DNA from: Streptomyces roseofulvus
Lineage (GTDB): Bacteria; Actinomycetota; Actinomycetes; Streptomycetales; Streptomycetaceae
Assembly: GCF_039534915.1 (NCBI RefSeq)
Contig: NZ_BAAAWE010000001.1
Span: 4,774,001-4,838,000 of the forward strand
Reading direction: 5' to 3'
Length of the DNA stretch: 64,000 nt
Shown here: in pieces, positions 7,704-16,046 of the stretch
Layout: every line of letters begins with the position of its first letter
How positions within the stretch are numbered: position 1 is the stretch's first letter
The notes under the pieces: generated by a model
What the model saw: the letters and a program-made list of their open reading frames with translations, nothing else
Told to the model about the DNA's origin: nothing
Databases searched by the model: none
Made by a program: the position numbers and the translations under genes

Positions 7704-8570
7704 GTGGACAATGCGAACGACGAGCACCAGCGCAGCCGGCCCCGCGTCGGGCACATCCAGTTCCTGAACTGCCTGCCCCTCTACTGGGGGCTCGCCAGGA
7801 CCGGGACGCTCCTCGATCTGGAGCTGACCAAGGACACCCCCGAGAAGCTGAGCGAGCGGCTCGTCCGGGGCGACCTCGACATCGGCCCGATCACCCTCGT
7901 CGAGTACCTGCGCCACGCCGACCGGCTGGTCGCGCTCCCCGACATCGCCGTCGGCTGCGACGGGCCCGTCATGTCCTGCGTGATCGTCTCCCAGCGCCCC
8001 CTGGAGGAGCTGGACGGCGCCCGCGTCGCGCTCGGCTCCACCTCCCGGACCTCGGTGCGGCTCGCCCAGCTGCTGCTCGCGGAGCGGCACGGCGTCCGGC
8101 CCGCGTACTTCACCTGCCCGCCCGACCTGGGCCTGATGATGCAGGAGGCCGAGGCCGCGGTCCTCATCGGCGACGCCGCCCTGCGCGCCTCGCTGCACGA
8201 CGCGCCCCGGCTCGGACTCCAGGTCCACGACCTCGGCCTGATGTGGAAGGAGTGGACGGGACTGCCGTTCGTCTTCGCCGTCTGGGCCGCCCGCAAGGAG
8301 TACCTGGAGCGCGAACCGGAGACCGTCCACAACGTCCACCGGGCCTTCCTCGCCTCCCGCGACCTCTCCCTCGACGAGGTCACCAAGGTCGCCGAACAGG
8401 CCGCCCGCTGGGAGGCATTCGACGCCGAGCTCCTGGAGCGCTACTTCCGCACGCTCGACTTCCGCTTCGGCCCCGAGCAACTCGCCGGAGTACGCGAGTT
8501 CGCCCGCCGCACCGGCCCGACGACCGGATTTCCGGCCGATGTGACGGTCGAACTGCTGCCGCCGGAATAG
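7704..8570 (+). CDS. mqnA: chorismate dehydratase MqnA (futalosine menaquinone pathway)
   Basis: 288 residues. MqnA removes water from chorismate to give 3-[(1-carboxyvinyl)oxy]benzoate, the first committed step of the futalosine route to menaquinone. The fold is a periplasmic-binding-protein-like two-domain enzyme acting in the cytoplasm. Diagnostic segments are RVGHIQFLNCLPLYWGL at the N-terminus, the DIGPITLVEYLRH segment, ALGSTSRTSVRLAQLLL, and FVFAVWAARKEYLE. The GTG at 7704 is used; there is no Shine-Dalgarno and a -10-like element sits just upstream. mqnC follows after 268 bases. Confidence 0.93.
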   Translation: MDNANDEHQRSRPRVGHIQFLNCLPLYWGLARTGTLLDLELTKDTPEKLSERLVRGDLDIGPITLVEYLRHADRLVALPDIAVGCDGPVMSCVIVSQRPLEELDGARVALGSTSRTSVRLAQLLLAERHGVRPAYFTCPPDLGLMMQEAEAAVLIGDAALRASLHDAPRLGLQVHDLGLMWKEWTGLPFVFAVWAARKEYLEREPETVHNVHRAFLASRDLSLDEVTKVAEQAARWEAFDAELLERYFRTLDFRFGPEQLAGVREFARRTGPTTGFPADVTVELLPPE

Positions 8571-8579
8571 GCACGACCG

Positions 8580-8607
8580 CCGCAAAGGGGGCGCCGCAAA
8601 GGGGGCG
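8580..8607 (+). repeat. 14-bp tandem duplication between mqnA and mqnC
   Basis: CCGCAAAGGGGGCG occurs twice in direct succession (8580-8593, 8594-8607), followed by a degenerate third unit. Related ATAGGCAC segments flank it at 8567-8573 and near 8633. The rest of the 268-base gap holds a possible TACGCT -10 at 8794-8799 for mqnC. Confidence 0.7.
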
Positions 8608-8838
8608 CCGCCGGATAGGGCCGCCCGCGCCGCATAGGCACCCGTACCGCCGTCCGGCAATTCCCGCCCGCATTTCCCGGCCGGGGCCCGTATCCGCGCC
8701 TCCCCATTCCGCCCCCGGGAATCACGCGGCAGAACGTTCATCGGAAATTCACTCCGACGCGGACCCCGGCCCGGCGGCCCACCCCCGCTGGCGTACGCTG
8801 GGGCGGTCTGCCAACAACCCTCCGAAAGGGACGAACCG

Positions 8839-10038
8839 GTGACCGAGAAGGCCGACCTCCAGTCCGTTCTGGACCGCGCCGCCGCCGGCGGCCGGATCAC
8901 CCCCGAGGAGGCGCTCGACCTGTACCGCTCGGCGCCCCTGCACGCCCTCGGCGCGGCCGCCGACGCCGTGCGCCGCCGCCGCTACGCCGGTACCGAGCAC
9001 ATCGCGACGTACATCATCGAGCGGAACATCAACTACACCAACGTCTGCGTCACGGCCTGCAAGTTCTGCGCCTTCTACGCCGCCCCGAAGGACACGGAGA
9101 AGGGCTGGACCCGGGACCTCGACGACATCCTGCGCCGCTGCGCGGAGACCGTCGAACTCGGCGGCACGCAGATCATGTTCCAGGGCGGCCACCACCCGGA
9201 CTACGGCGTCGAGTACTACGAGAAGCACTTCGCCGCCATCAAGAAGGACTTCCCGCAGCTGGTCATCCACTCCCTCGGCGCCTCCGAGGTCGAGCACATG
9301 GCCCGCATCTCCGGCGTCTCCGTCGAGGAGGCGATCACCCGCATCCACGCCGCCGGCCTCGACTCCTTCGCCGGCGCCGGCGCGGAACTGCTCCCGGAGC
9401 GGCCGCGCAAGGCCATCGCGCCGCTCAAGGAGTCCGGCGAGCGCTGGCTGGAGATCATGGAGATCGCCCACAACCTGGGCGTCGAATCCACCTCCACCAT
9501 GCTGATGGGCACCGGCGAGACCAACGCCGAGCGGATCGAGCACCTGCGGATGATCCGCGACGTGCAGGACCGGACGGGCGGCTTCCGGGCCTTCATCCCG
9601 TACACGTACCAGCCCGAGAACAACCACCTCAAGGGCCGCACGCAGGCCACCCTGTTCGAGTACCTGCGCATGATCGCCATCGCGCGGCTCTTCCTCGACA
9701 ACGTGGCCCACATCCAGGGCTCCTGGCTGACCACCGGCAAGGAGGTCGGCCAGCTGTCGCTGCACTACGGCGCCGACGACCTCGGCTCGATCATGCTGGA
9801 GGAGAACGTCGTCTCCTCCGCCGGCGCCAAGCACCGCTCCAACCGCCTGGAGATCATCGACCTGATCCGCAAGGCCGGCCGCGTCCCGGCGCAGCGCGCC
9901 ACGACGTACGAGCACCTCGTCGTCCACGAAGACCCGGCGAACGACCCGGTCGACGAGCGCGTCGCCTCGCACATCTCGTCCGTCGCGATCGAGGGCGGCA
10001 CGGCGCACCCGGAGCTGAAGCTCCTCGACGCCAACTGA
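8839..10038 (+). CDS. mqnC: cyclic dehypoxanthine futalosine synthase MqnC (radical SAM)
   Basis: 399 residues, GTG at 8839 with AAGGGA upstream. MqnC is a radical SAM enzyme that cyclises dehypoxanthinyl futalosine to a spiro intermediate on the way to the menaquinone naphthoquinone ring. The [4Fe-4S]/SAM motif CxxxCxxC is at Cys70, Cys74 and Cys77 (NVCVTACKFCAFY). Other MqnC-type segments are GGTQIMFQGGHHPDYG, GAGAELLPERPRKAI and FIPYTYQPENNHL. The next gene starts 8 bases after the stop, so the two are probably co-transcribed. Confidence 0.95.
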   Translation: MTEKADLQSVLDRAAAGGRITPEEALDLYRSAPLHALGAAADAVRRRRYAGTEHIATYIIERNINYTNVCVTACKFCAFYAAPKDTEKGWTRDLDDILRRCAETVELGGTQIMFQGGHHPDYGVEYYEKHFAAIKKDFPQLVIHSLGASEVEHMARISGVSVEEAITRIHAAGLDSFAGAGAELLPERPRKAIAPLKESGERWLEIMEIAHNLGVESTSTMLMGTGETNAERIEHLRMIRDVQDRTGGFRAFIPYTYQPENNHLKGRTQATLFEYLRMIAIARLFLDNVAHIQGSWLTTGKEVGQLSLHYGADDLGSIMLEENVVSSAGAKHRSNRLEIIDLIRKAGRVPAQRATTYEHLVVHEDPANDPVDERVASHISSVAIEGGTAHPELKLLDAN

Positions 10039-10045
10039 CCCGCCG

Positions 10046-10645
10046 GTGCTCACCCTCCACGCCGCCGAGGCATCCCCGGAACTGGCCGTCCTCGTCGACG
10101 GCCCCCGGATCGCCGCCGTCGGCCCGTACGAGGAACTGGCCGAGGCACACCAGGACGCGCGCCTCCGCCGCTGGCCGGGCATCCTGCTGCCCGGCCTGCT
10201 CAACCCGTACGCCCCCGAGCTCCTGGAGCGGACCTACCACCCGGACCCGCGCGAGGCCGACGACCTCGGCACCGCGCCGATCACGGGGGAGCGGGCGGCC
10301 GAGCTCTTCCGCGCCGACCCGGCCCGCCTCGGCGCCAGCGCCCGCCGGGGCGTCCAGCGGATGCTGGCGCACGGCACGGTCGCGGTGGCGGGCGAACTCC
10401 GCACCCGCGCCGCCGCCGACGCGGTCCGCCGCGCCGGCCTGGCGACCGGCCGCCGCCCGGACACCCTCCCGGGCCCGCCGTCCCTCTCCCCGACCCCCCT
10501 GATCCTCCTTCCCCGTCCCACGCCCGGCGGCCCGGCCCGCTTCGCCGTCTTCGACGTCCCCGACCCGGCCACCCTGGTCCGCCGGGGCGCGTCGACCTGC
10601 GTGGCGACGGTCATCGACGGCCGGCTGGTCTACCGGGCCCGCTGA
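10046..10645 (+). CDS. compact imidazolonepropionase/amidohydrolase-like protein without metal site
   Basis: 199 residues, GTG 8 bases after the mqnC stop. Residues 1-50 resemble the N-terminal beta-sandwich strand region of amidohydrolases (AVLVDGPRIAAVGPYEEL), ending in GILLPGLLNPYAPELL where active relatives have PGLVNxHxH. The metal-binding HxH is therefore missing. A helix resembling the (R)GVxxxLxHGTxAV element follows (about 95-115), and then the sequence passes straight to the C-terminal sandwich (FAVFDVP... TCVATVIDGRLVYRAR). The central catalytic barrel appears deleted. It cannot be a normal hydrolase. Position next to mqnC suggests a role tied to menaquinone synthesis, but this is inference; a decaying pseudo-enzyme is the alternative. 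Confidence 0.65.
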   Translation: MLTLHAAEASPELAVLVDGPRIAAVGPYEELAEAHQDARLRRWPGILLPGLLNPYAPELLERTYHPDPREADDLGTAPITGERAAELFRADPARLGASARRGVQRMLAHGTVAVAGELRTRAAADAVRRAGLATGRRPDTLPGPPSLSPTPLILLPRPTPGGPARFAVFDVPDPATLVRRGASTCVATVIDGRLVYRAR

Positions 10646-11400
10646 GCCTCCTCGGAGAGGAAGTCGGGGACCTCTCCCGGTGAGACCTGGACCGCGGTCA
10701 GCGGCGGCTCCTGCGGCTCCATCGGATCGGCGTCCGCCTCCCTCACCAGCTCCAGGAAGCGCGGGTCCCCGGTGACGGTGAACAGTCCCTTCGCGTTCAC
10801 CGGCGCCTCCGCCTTCCCGCCGTACACGATGAGCGTGACCTGGCTCCTGCGGTACTGGTACCCCACCGTCACCCTGTCGCTCCACTCGCTGACCGGTCCG
10901 AGACGCAACGCGTCGCGCTCGCAGGGCGAGTTCCCCGCCGGCGCCTCCTCGCAGTGCCGCAGGGCCAGATCGGCGGCCTTCCGCACCGACACGACCATGC
11001 GGAAGACCTCGCCGTCGGCCTCGATCGCGTACTCGCTCACCTGGCCCTCCACCGGCCGGACGCCGGTGACGTTCGCGGGCAGCCTCTCGTCCAGCAGCGC
11101 CGCCATCCTCTGCTGGAACCGGGCGCGGCGCTCCCGTTCGGCCGCAGAAAGCCCCTCGCCGTCGACGGTCGAGGCGGCCGGCGTCGGCACACCGGGGCCG
11201 GCCCCCGGCAGCAGCGCGAGGCCGAGCGCTCCCGCCGTGACCACGGCGAAGGCGGCCGTACCGGCCGCGAGCCGGGAGCGGGCCCGGCGCCTGCGCCCCT
11301 CGCGCACCGCCAGAGGGACGAGATCGGGCAGCGGCGGCAGCGCGTCCGCCGTCCGGTCCAGGGCGTCGCGCAGCAGAACGCCGTCGAGGTGGTCTTCCAC
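10630..11400 (-). CDS. single-pass membrane protein encoded with a SigE-family sigma factor
   Basis: About 256 residues. The GTG at 11398-11400 is preferred because GAGG lies 6 bases upstream; a GTG overlapping the sigma-factor stop (11410-11412) is the alternative. The N-terminus is a short cytoplasmic region with an Arg-rich border (REGRRRRARSR), one membrane span at about 45-66, then an extracytoplasmic domain of roughly 190 residues ending in VQVSPGEVPDFLSEEA. No zinc-anti-sigma motif (HxxxCxxC) is present, so a role as anti-sigma factor is unproven. It lies 8 bases after the sigma factor gene and is surely in the same operon. The 3' end overlaps the convergent amidohydrolase-like gene by 16 bases. 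Confidence 0.7.
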   Translation of the reverse strand: MEDHLDGVLLRDALDRTADALPPLPDLVPLAVREGRRRRARSRLAAGTAAFAVVTAGALGLALLPGAGPGVPTPAASTVDGEGLSAAERERRARFQQRMAALLDERLPANVTGVRPVEGQVSEYAIEADGEVFRMVVSVRKAADLALRHCEEAPAGNSPCERDALRLGPVSEWSDRVTVGYQYRRSQVTLIVYGGKAEAPVNAKGLFTVTGDPRFLELVREADADPMEPQEPPLTAVQVSPGEVPDFLSEEAQRAR

Positions 11401-11408
11401 GGTGGACC

Positions 11409-11960
11409 TCACCTTCCTGTCAGAGAGAGCCCGGCGTCGGCCAGGCGTACGCGGAGCCGGGCGAGCGAGCGCGAGCACTGGCTCTTGACGGTGGCCTCGC
11501 TGCACCGCAGCAGCGCCGCGACGGAGGCCACGCTCTGGTCGTCCCAGTAGCGCAGCACGACCATCGCCCGCGCCCGGGGCGGCAGCTCGGCGAGCGCCGC
11601 GAGGAGCGTGACCCGCAGGTCGGCGTGGTCGGCGACGGCCTCCGGCAGGGTCCCCCCGGCCCGGCCGAGCGCCAGCAGGTCCCGCAGCCGGCGCCGCCGC
11701 TCCGCCAGGAACGTCCGCGTCAGCACGGTCTTGGCGTACGCGTGCGGATGCTCGGCCGCGCCCGCGCGCCGCCAGTGCTGGTACAGCTTCGCGAGCGTGG
11801 TCTGGGTCAGGTCCCGCGCCCCCTCCGCGTCCCCGCAGAGCAGGTACGCCGTCCGGTACAGCCGCTGCTGCGCGGCGCGCGCGAACTCCTCGAAGCCGGC
11901 CTCCGTCCCGACGTCCGCCGCCCCGCCCCCCGCGGCCCTCGCCTCGGTCGTCACTGCCAC
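11409..11960 (-). CDS. SigE-family (ECF-type) RNA polymerase sigma factor
   Basis: 183 residues, GTG at 11958-11960 with AGGGA upstream. Sigma70 region 2 spans about 20-90 (FEEFARAAQQRLYRTAYLL ... DLTQTTLAKLYQHW) and region 4 about 115-165 (LPPRARAMVVLRYWDDQSV ... ATVKSQCSRSLARLR), the arrangement of the actinobacterial SigE-family small sigma factors. It redirects RNA polymerase to a small regulon, often for envelope stress. The downstream membrane protein is the obvious candidate partner. The gene is divergent from menG with about 110 bases between starts. Confidence 0.88.
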   Translation of the reverse strand: MAVTTEARAAGGGAADVGTEAGFEEFARAAQQRLYRTAYLLCGDAEGARDLTQTTLAKLYQHWRRAGAAEHPHAYAKTVLTRTFLAERRRRLRDLLALGRAGGTLPEAVADHADLRVTLLAALAELPPRARAMVVLRYWDDQSVASVAALLRCSEATVKSQCSRSLARLRVRLADAGLSLTGR

Positions 11961-12077
11961 CGCATCCCTGCTCTCCTCGCCCTCGTGTGCTGTGTTCCGA
12001 CCGTCCTTGAGCCCGCCCGGGCCCGAAAGGTTGAAGCGGTACGGGGAGAGATTCGGGCGGCTGCTTGAATGGGTTCC

Positions 12078-12773
12078 GTGACCCGAGCCAACCTGGACAA
12101 ACAGCCGCACGAAGTCGCCTCCATGTTCGACGACGTGGCGGCCAACTACGACCTCACCAACGACGTGCTCTCGCTCGGCCAGGACCGCCGCTGGCGCAAG
12201 GAGGTCGCCAAGGCGGTCGACGCGCGCCCCGCGCAGAAGATCCTCGACCTCGCCGCCGGCACCGCCACCTCCTCGCAGCCCTTCGCGCGGGCGGGCGCGT
12301 ACGTCGTCCCGTGCGACTTCTCGCTCGGCATGCTGCGGGTCGGGAAGCAGCGGCACCCGTGGATGCCGTTCACGGCGGGCGACGGCACGAAGCTGCCCTT
12401 CCGGGACGACGTCTTCGACGCGGTCACCATCTCCTTCGGGCTCCGGAACATCCAGGACACCGAGCAGGCGCTGCGCGAGCTGTACCGGGTGACGAAGCCC
12501 GGCGGCCGGGTCGTGATCTGCGAGTTCTCGCACCCGACGTGGGGCCCGTTCCGCACGGTGTACGAGGAGTACCTGATGCGCGCGCTGCCGCCGGTGGCCC
12601 GGGCGGTCTCCTCGAACCCCGACGCGTACGTCTACCTCGCCGAGTCCATCCAGTCCTGGCCGGACCAGCCCACCCTCGCGGGGCTCCTCCAGAAGGCCGG
12701 CTGGTCGAAGGTCGCCCACCGCAACCTCACCGGCGGCATCGTCGCCCTGCACCGAGGCTACAAACACCCCTGA
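12078..12773 (+). CDS. menG: demethylmenaquinone methyltransferase (MenG/UbiE)
   Basis: 231 residues from the GTG at 12078; an in-frame ATG at 12069 would add three residues, and neither has a clear ribosome binding site. It methylates the demethylmenaquinone ring with S-adenosylmethionine, the last ring step of menaquinone synthesis. The class I SAM fold shows LDLAAGTATS (motif I), the UbiE signatures VASMFDDVAANYDLTNDVLS and VTISFGLRNIQD, and KPGGRVVICEFSHP. Its position between mqnC and a GGR-type reductase supports MenG rather than a generic methyltransferase. Confidence 0.92.
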   Translation: MTRANLDKQPHEVASMFDDVAANYDLTNDVLSLGQDRRWRKEVAKAVDARPAQKILDLAAGTATSSQPFARAGAYVVPCDFSLGMLRVGKQRHPWMPFTAGDGTKLPFRDDVFDAVTISFGLRNIQDTEQALRELYRVTKPGGRVVICEFSHPTWGPFRTVYEEYLMRALPPVARAVSSNPDAYVYLAESIQSWPDQPTLAGLLQKAGWSKVAHRNLTGGIVALHRGYKHP

Positions 12774-12821
12774 CGCCCGTCCCCGTCGCGGACGGCCGCC
12801 GCCGCTCCGTTGCGGGCCGGC

Positions 12822-12920
12822 GCCGTTTCGTTGTGGGCAATCGTTCCGCTGGGGCGATGGGGGTCCCCCCTGCTCGAGCGAAGCCGAGAGCTTGGGGGAG
12901 GGTGGGCACAACGGAACGGC
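12822..12920. repeat. palindromic interspersed repeat of Streptomyces type
   Basis: Outer arms at 12822-12838 and 12904-12920 are complementary with two or three mismatches. Inside lies the GGTCCCCCCTGCTCGAGCGA ... GAGAGCTTGGGGGAG hairpin (about 12862-12900), a sequence I recognise as recurring in many Streptomyces intergenic regions. The whole block can fold as one long hairpin. Confidence 0.65.
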
Positions 12921-12946
12921 ACCCCAGCGGTGCCTCCGCGCCCCGA

Positions 12947-12995
12947 GCCTGGACCCGCACCCGTACGAAGCCGTACAGCGGGTGCGGGTTCAGGC
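12947..12995. terminator. 16-bp hairpin downstream of menG
   Basis: Arms 12947-12962 and 12980-12995 pair with one mismatch, and the loop carries a nested 5-bp stem (GTACG/CGTAC). It is too far from menG (about 170 bases) for a confident assignment as its terminator; it may belong to the repeat cluster. Confidence 0.5.
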
Positions 12996-13196
12996 GCGGA
13001 AGCCTAGGCCCGGCGGAAGGGGCCGTCCCGAAGACCCGCGCCCGGCGCGGAAGCCGGACGTGGAGGGTGGGCGGCGCCCCGCGGTGCGGGGGAGGCGCGG
13101 CGTAGGACCCCGGCGGCGCCCCGTGACGGTTCGGGGCGGGGGGTCCGGCCTAGACTTCCCTACGACCCTCTTCGCCGACCTTTCGGGAGATTCGCC

Positions 13197-14483
13197 GTGA
13201 CCGAGAAGCCCCTCTCCGAGCACAGCGCAGACGTGATCGTCGTCGGGGCGGGCCCGGCCGGCTCCACCACCGCGTACTACCTGGCCAAGGCCGGACTCGA
13301 CGTGCTGCTCCTGGAGAAGACGGCGTTCCCGCGCGAGAAGGTCTGCGGCGACGGCCTCACCCCGCGCGCCACCAAGCAGCTCGTCTCCATGGGCATCGAC
13401 GTCTCCGAAGAGGCCGGCTGGCTCCGCAACAAGGGCCTGCGGATCATCGGCGGCGGCGTCCGGCTGCAGCTGGACTGGCCCGACCTCGCCTCGTACCCGG
13501 ACTACGGACTCGTCCGCAAGCGCGAGGACTTCGACGAGATGCTGGCGCGGCAGGCGCAGAAGGCCGGCGCCCGCCTCTACGAGCGCTGCAACGTCGGCGC
13601 CCCGGTCATCGACGACCGCACCGGCCGCATCACCGGCGTGCACGCCAAGCTCGGCGAGGAGAAGACCGAGGTCACCTTCCACGCGCCGCTGGTCGTCGCC
13701 GCCGACGGCAACTCGACCCGCCTCTCCCTCGCGATGGGCCTGCACCGCCGCGAGGACCGCCCGATGGGCGTCGCCGTCCGCACGTACTTCACCTCCCCGC
13801 GGCACGACGACGACTACCTGGAGTCGTGGCTGGAGCTGTGGGACAAGCGCGGCGCCGAGGACCGTCTGCTCCCCGGTTACGGCTGGGTCTTCGGCATGGG
13901 CGACGGCACGTCGAACGTCGGTCTCGGCATCCTCAACTCCTCCTCCGCCTTCCGCGAGCTGGACTGGCGCGAGGTGCTGAAGGCGTGGTGCGCGTCGATG
14001 CCGGAGGACTGGGGCTTCACCCCGGACAACATGACGACCCCGATCCGCGGCGCGGCCCTCCCGATGGCGTTCAACCGCCAGCCGCACTACACGAAGGGCC
14101 TGCTGCTGGTCGGCGACGCGGGCGGCCTCGTCAACCCCTTCAACGGCGAGGGCATCGCCTACGCGATGGAGTCCGGCCAGATCGCCGCCGACGTCATCGT
14201 CCAGGCCCACGCCCGCGCCACCCCCGCCCAGCGCGAACTGGCCCTCCAGAGCTACCCCCGCATCCTCAAGGACACCTACGGCGGCTACTACACCCTGGGC
14301 CGCGCCTTCGTGAAGCTCATCGGCAACCCGAAGGTCATGAAGATCGCGACGCAGCGCGGCCTGACCCACCCCGTGCTGATGAAGTTCACCCTCAAGATGC
14401 TGGCCAACCTCACGGACCCGACCGGCGGCGACGCGATGGACCGCATCATCAACGGCCTCTCGAAGGTCGCCCCGAAGGCGTAA
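13197..14483 (+). CDS. geranylgeranyl reductase family flavoprotein (likely MenJ-like menaquinone reductase)
   Basis: 428 residues, GTG at 13197 with GGGAG upstream. An FAD-binding Rossmann motif lies at the N-terminus (VIVVGAGPAGSTTAYYLAKAG), then EKVCGDGLTPRAT, the GGR-family signature, and GDAGGLVNPFNGEGIAYAMESG, the second FAD motif. Family members saturate double bonds of geranylgeranyl or polyprenyl chains. In mycobacteria the homologue MenJ reduces one isoprene unit of menaquinone. Adjacency to menG and the nuo operon favours this role here, but substrate is inferred. A strong terminator follows. Confidence 0.85.
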   Translation: MTEKPLSEHSADVIVVGAGPAGSTTAYYLAKAGLDVLLLEKTAFPREKVCGDGLTPRATKQLVSMGIDVSEEAGWLRNKGLRIIGGGVRLQLDWPDLASYPDYGLVRKREDFDEMLARQAQKAGARLYERCNVGAPVIDDRTGRITGVHAKLGEEKTEVTFHAPLVVAADGNSTRLSLAMGLHRREDRPMGVAVRTYFTSPRHDDDYLESWLELWDKRGAEDRLLPGYGWVFGMGDGTSNVGLGILNSSSAFRELDWREVLKAWCASMPEDWGFTPDNMTTPIRGAALPMAFNRQPHYTKGLLLVGDAGGLVNPFNGEGIAYAMESGQIAADVIVQAHARATPAQRELALQSYPRILKDTYGGYYTLGRAFVKLIGNPKVMKIATQRGLTHPVLMKFTLKMLANLTDPTGGDAMDRIINGLSKVAPKA

Positions 14484-14500
14484 CCCGCCCCCGGACACCC

Positions 14501-14539
14501 CGAAGGGCCGTCGCTCCCCCGAGGAGTGACGGCCCTTCG
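14501..14539. terminator. bidirectional terminator between GGR and NlpC/P60 genes
   Basis: A 17-bp stem (14501-14517 with 14523-14539, one G-T pair) and a 5-base loop lie between convergent genes, followed by TTCGTTCGT. Confidence 0.88.
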
Positions 14540-14564
14540 TTCGTACGGCTCCGATCGCGGACGA

Positions 14565-15482
14565 TCAGAGGATGCGCACGGCGCCCGACGGCGGGTCCCA
14601 GTCCAGGGAGCGCTCGACGACGCCGGTGGAGGAGTTCTGCGCGCCGACGTACTTGCCGCCGCCGACGTAGATGGCGACGTGGTACGAGCCGCTGCGGCTG
14701 CCCCAGTAGAGGACGTCGCCCGGCTGGAGGTTGCTCAGGGAGACGGAGGTGCCCATGGAGGACTGCTGGTACGAGATGCGCGGCAGGTCGATGCCGGCGG
14801 CGGCGTAGGCGGCCTGGACGAGGCCGGAGCAGTCCCACGAGTTGGGGCCGGTGCCGCCGGTGACGTACGCGTCGCCGATCTGGGCGCGCGCGAAGGCCAC
14901 GATGGCGGCGGCGGTGCCGGAGGCGGCCTGGGTGGTCGACTCCGAGGAGGCGGAGGAGCCGCTGTCGCTCGACGAACCCGAGTCCGAGGACGAGGAGGAC
15001 GAGGAGTCGGACGCCGAGGTGGTGGACAGCTGGGTGCGGGCGGCGTCGCGGGAGGCGCGGGCCTGGGCCTCGGCACGGGCCTCGGCCTCGGCGCGCTCGC
15101 GCTCGGCCTTCGCCTCGGCCTCCTGGCGGGCCTTCTCGGCGCGCTCGGCCTCGGCCTTGCGGTCGGCCTCGGCCTTGGCCTTCTTGGCCTCCTTGGCGGC
15201 CTTCTCCAGGGCGGCGGCCTCCTGGGCCTCCAGGCTCTGGTCGAGGGCCTCCTGCTGGGACGCCTCGGCGGAGGCGGCCACGGCGCTGGAGAGGTCAGTG
15301 CCGAGGGATCCCAGCGTGGGCATCTCGATGGTCTCGGTCACCGGCTCGGCACTCGCCGGGCCGGCAGCACCGGCCACCGCGATGGTGCTGAGGACGCCAC
15401 CGGCAACTCCGGCGCGGAGCGCGAGCTTCGAGGCGCTGCGGCGGGGCTTCCGGTGGCTGGGTATGTGAGCGGTGTGGGACAT
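14565..15482 (-). CDS. secreted NlpC/P60 endopeptidase with coiled-coil stalk
   Basis: 305 residues, ATG at 15480-15482; the ribosome binding site is poor. A signal peptide covers about 1-45 (cleavage near PASA-E). Residues about 75-150 are an Ala/Glu/Lys-rich coiled coil, 155-185 an almost pure Ser/Asp linker, and about 190-305 the NlpC/P60 domain with catalytic Cys218 in SWDCSGLVQAAY and His268 in YHVAIYVG. Such enzymes cut the peptide stem of peptidoglycan (D-Glu to meso-DAP bond). The coiled coil plus NlpC/P60 layout is that of the RipA-type hydrolases of actinobacteria. Its long leader has a potential stem (ACGGTTCC at 15507-15514 with 15550-15557). Confidence 0.9.
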   Translation of the reverse strand: MSHTAHIPSHRKPRRSASKLALRAGVAGGVLSTIAVAGAAGPASAEPVTETIEMPTLGSLGTDLSSAVAASAEASQQEALDQSLEAQEAAALEKAAKEAKKAKAEADRKAEAERAEKARQEAEAKAERERAEAEARAEAQARASRDAARTQLSTTSASDSSSSSSSDSGSSSDSGSSASSESTTQAASGTAAAIVAFARAQIGDAYVTGGTGPNSWDCSGLVQAAYAAAGIDLPRISYQQSSMGTSVSLSNLQPGDVLYWGSRSGSYHVAIYVGGGKYVGAQNSSTGVVERSLDWDPPSGAVRIL

Positions 15483-16046
15483 GGGTACAACCGCTATCAG
15501 GGCTTCACGGTTCCCTTCAAGAAACGTGGGTTGCGCCACAGTTACGACCGGAACCGTCTAATCCGCTTCCTTGGCGCCCTTATTGACGCCGTAACGGGCA
15601 AAACGGTCACGGCTCATTGCGCCCTTGATCATGGGTTTTCGATGAGATGCCCGAATTGCCCTTCGCTTACCACCTCTTGATGCCGATGGCCAAGCCCCGC
15701 TTTTTCCGGGCCGCGAGGGAGTGACGCAGGTCACATCTCCGTCTCGTGAACGCGCGCACACGGAGTCGGGGCGTCCACTTCGGTCCCCCCGGCCCCCCGG
15801 ACGAGCGACGCCGATGCCTATATCACCCGGACGCGTCCACTGCCAATTTGCTTGCACGCGCCATCTCTTGATAGAGCGCCACCCGTTCCGACCAGCGATT
15901 TCCGGTCCGAATGTCACACCTGGTGATCACCTGGGCGCTTCACGCGACAAGATCACCGCTCATCCGACTTCATGATCCTTCGTCAGGTGGTGGAGATCAC
16001 AAATCCGTTGGCGACCCCCGTGTCGCAGATCACAGAGGGGCGGGCT

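Larger units (their letters stand above)
12774..13196. other. 423-bp repeat-rich intergenic region
   Basis: No convincing gene. It holds a palindromic interspersed repeat (12822-12920), a 16-bp hairpin (12947-12995) and, near the right end, TAGACT at 13151-13156 as a possible -10 for the reductase gene. A GGGAG ribosome binding site precedes the GTG at 13197. Confidence 0.7.

Noticed and set aside
10630..11400. Calling the sigma-factor partner an anti-sigma factor
   Set aside because: It has one membrane span but no HxxxCxxC zinc motif or recognisable anti-sigma domain; only operon position supports the idea.
15483..15720. ydaO (c-di-AMP) riboswitch in the NlpC/P60 leader
   Set aside because: Such switches often precede Streptomyces wall hydrolases, but I could not find the conserved core; only short local stems are seen.
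15558..15917. 119-codon minus-strand frame upstream of the NlpC/P60 gene
   Set aside because: No homology, no ribosome binding site, composition unlike the neighbours; it lies in the promoter and leader region.
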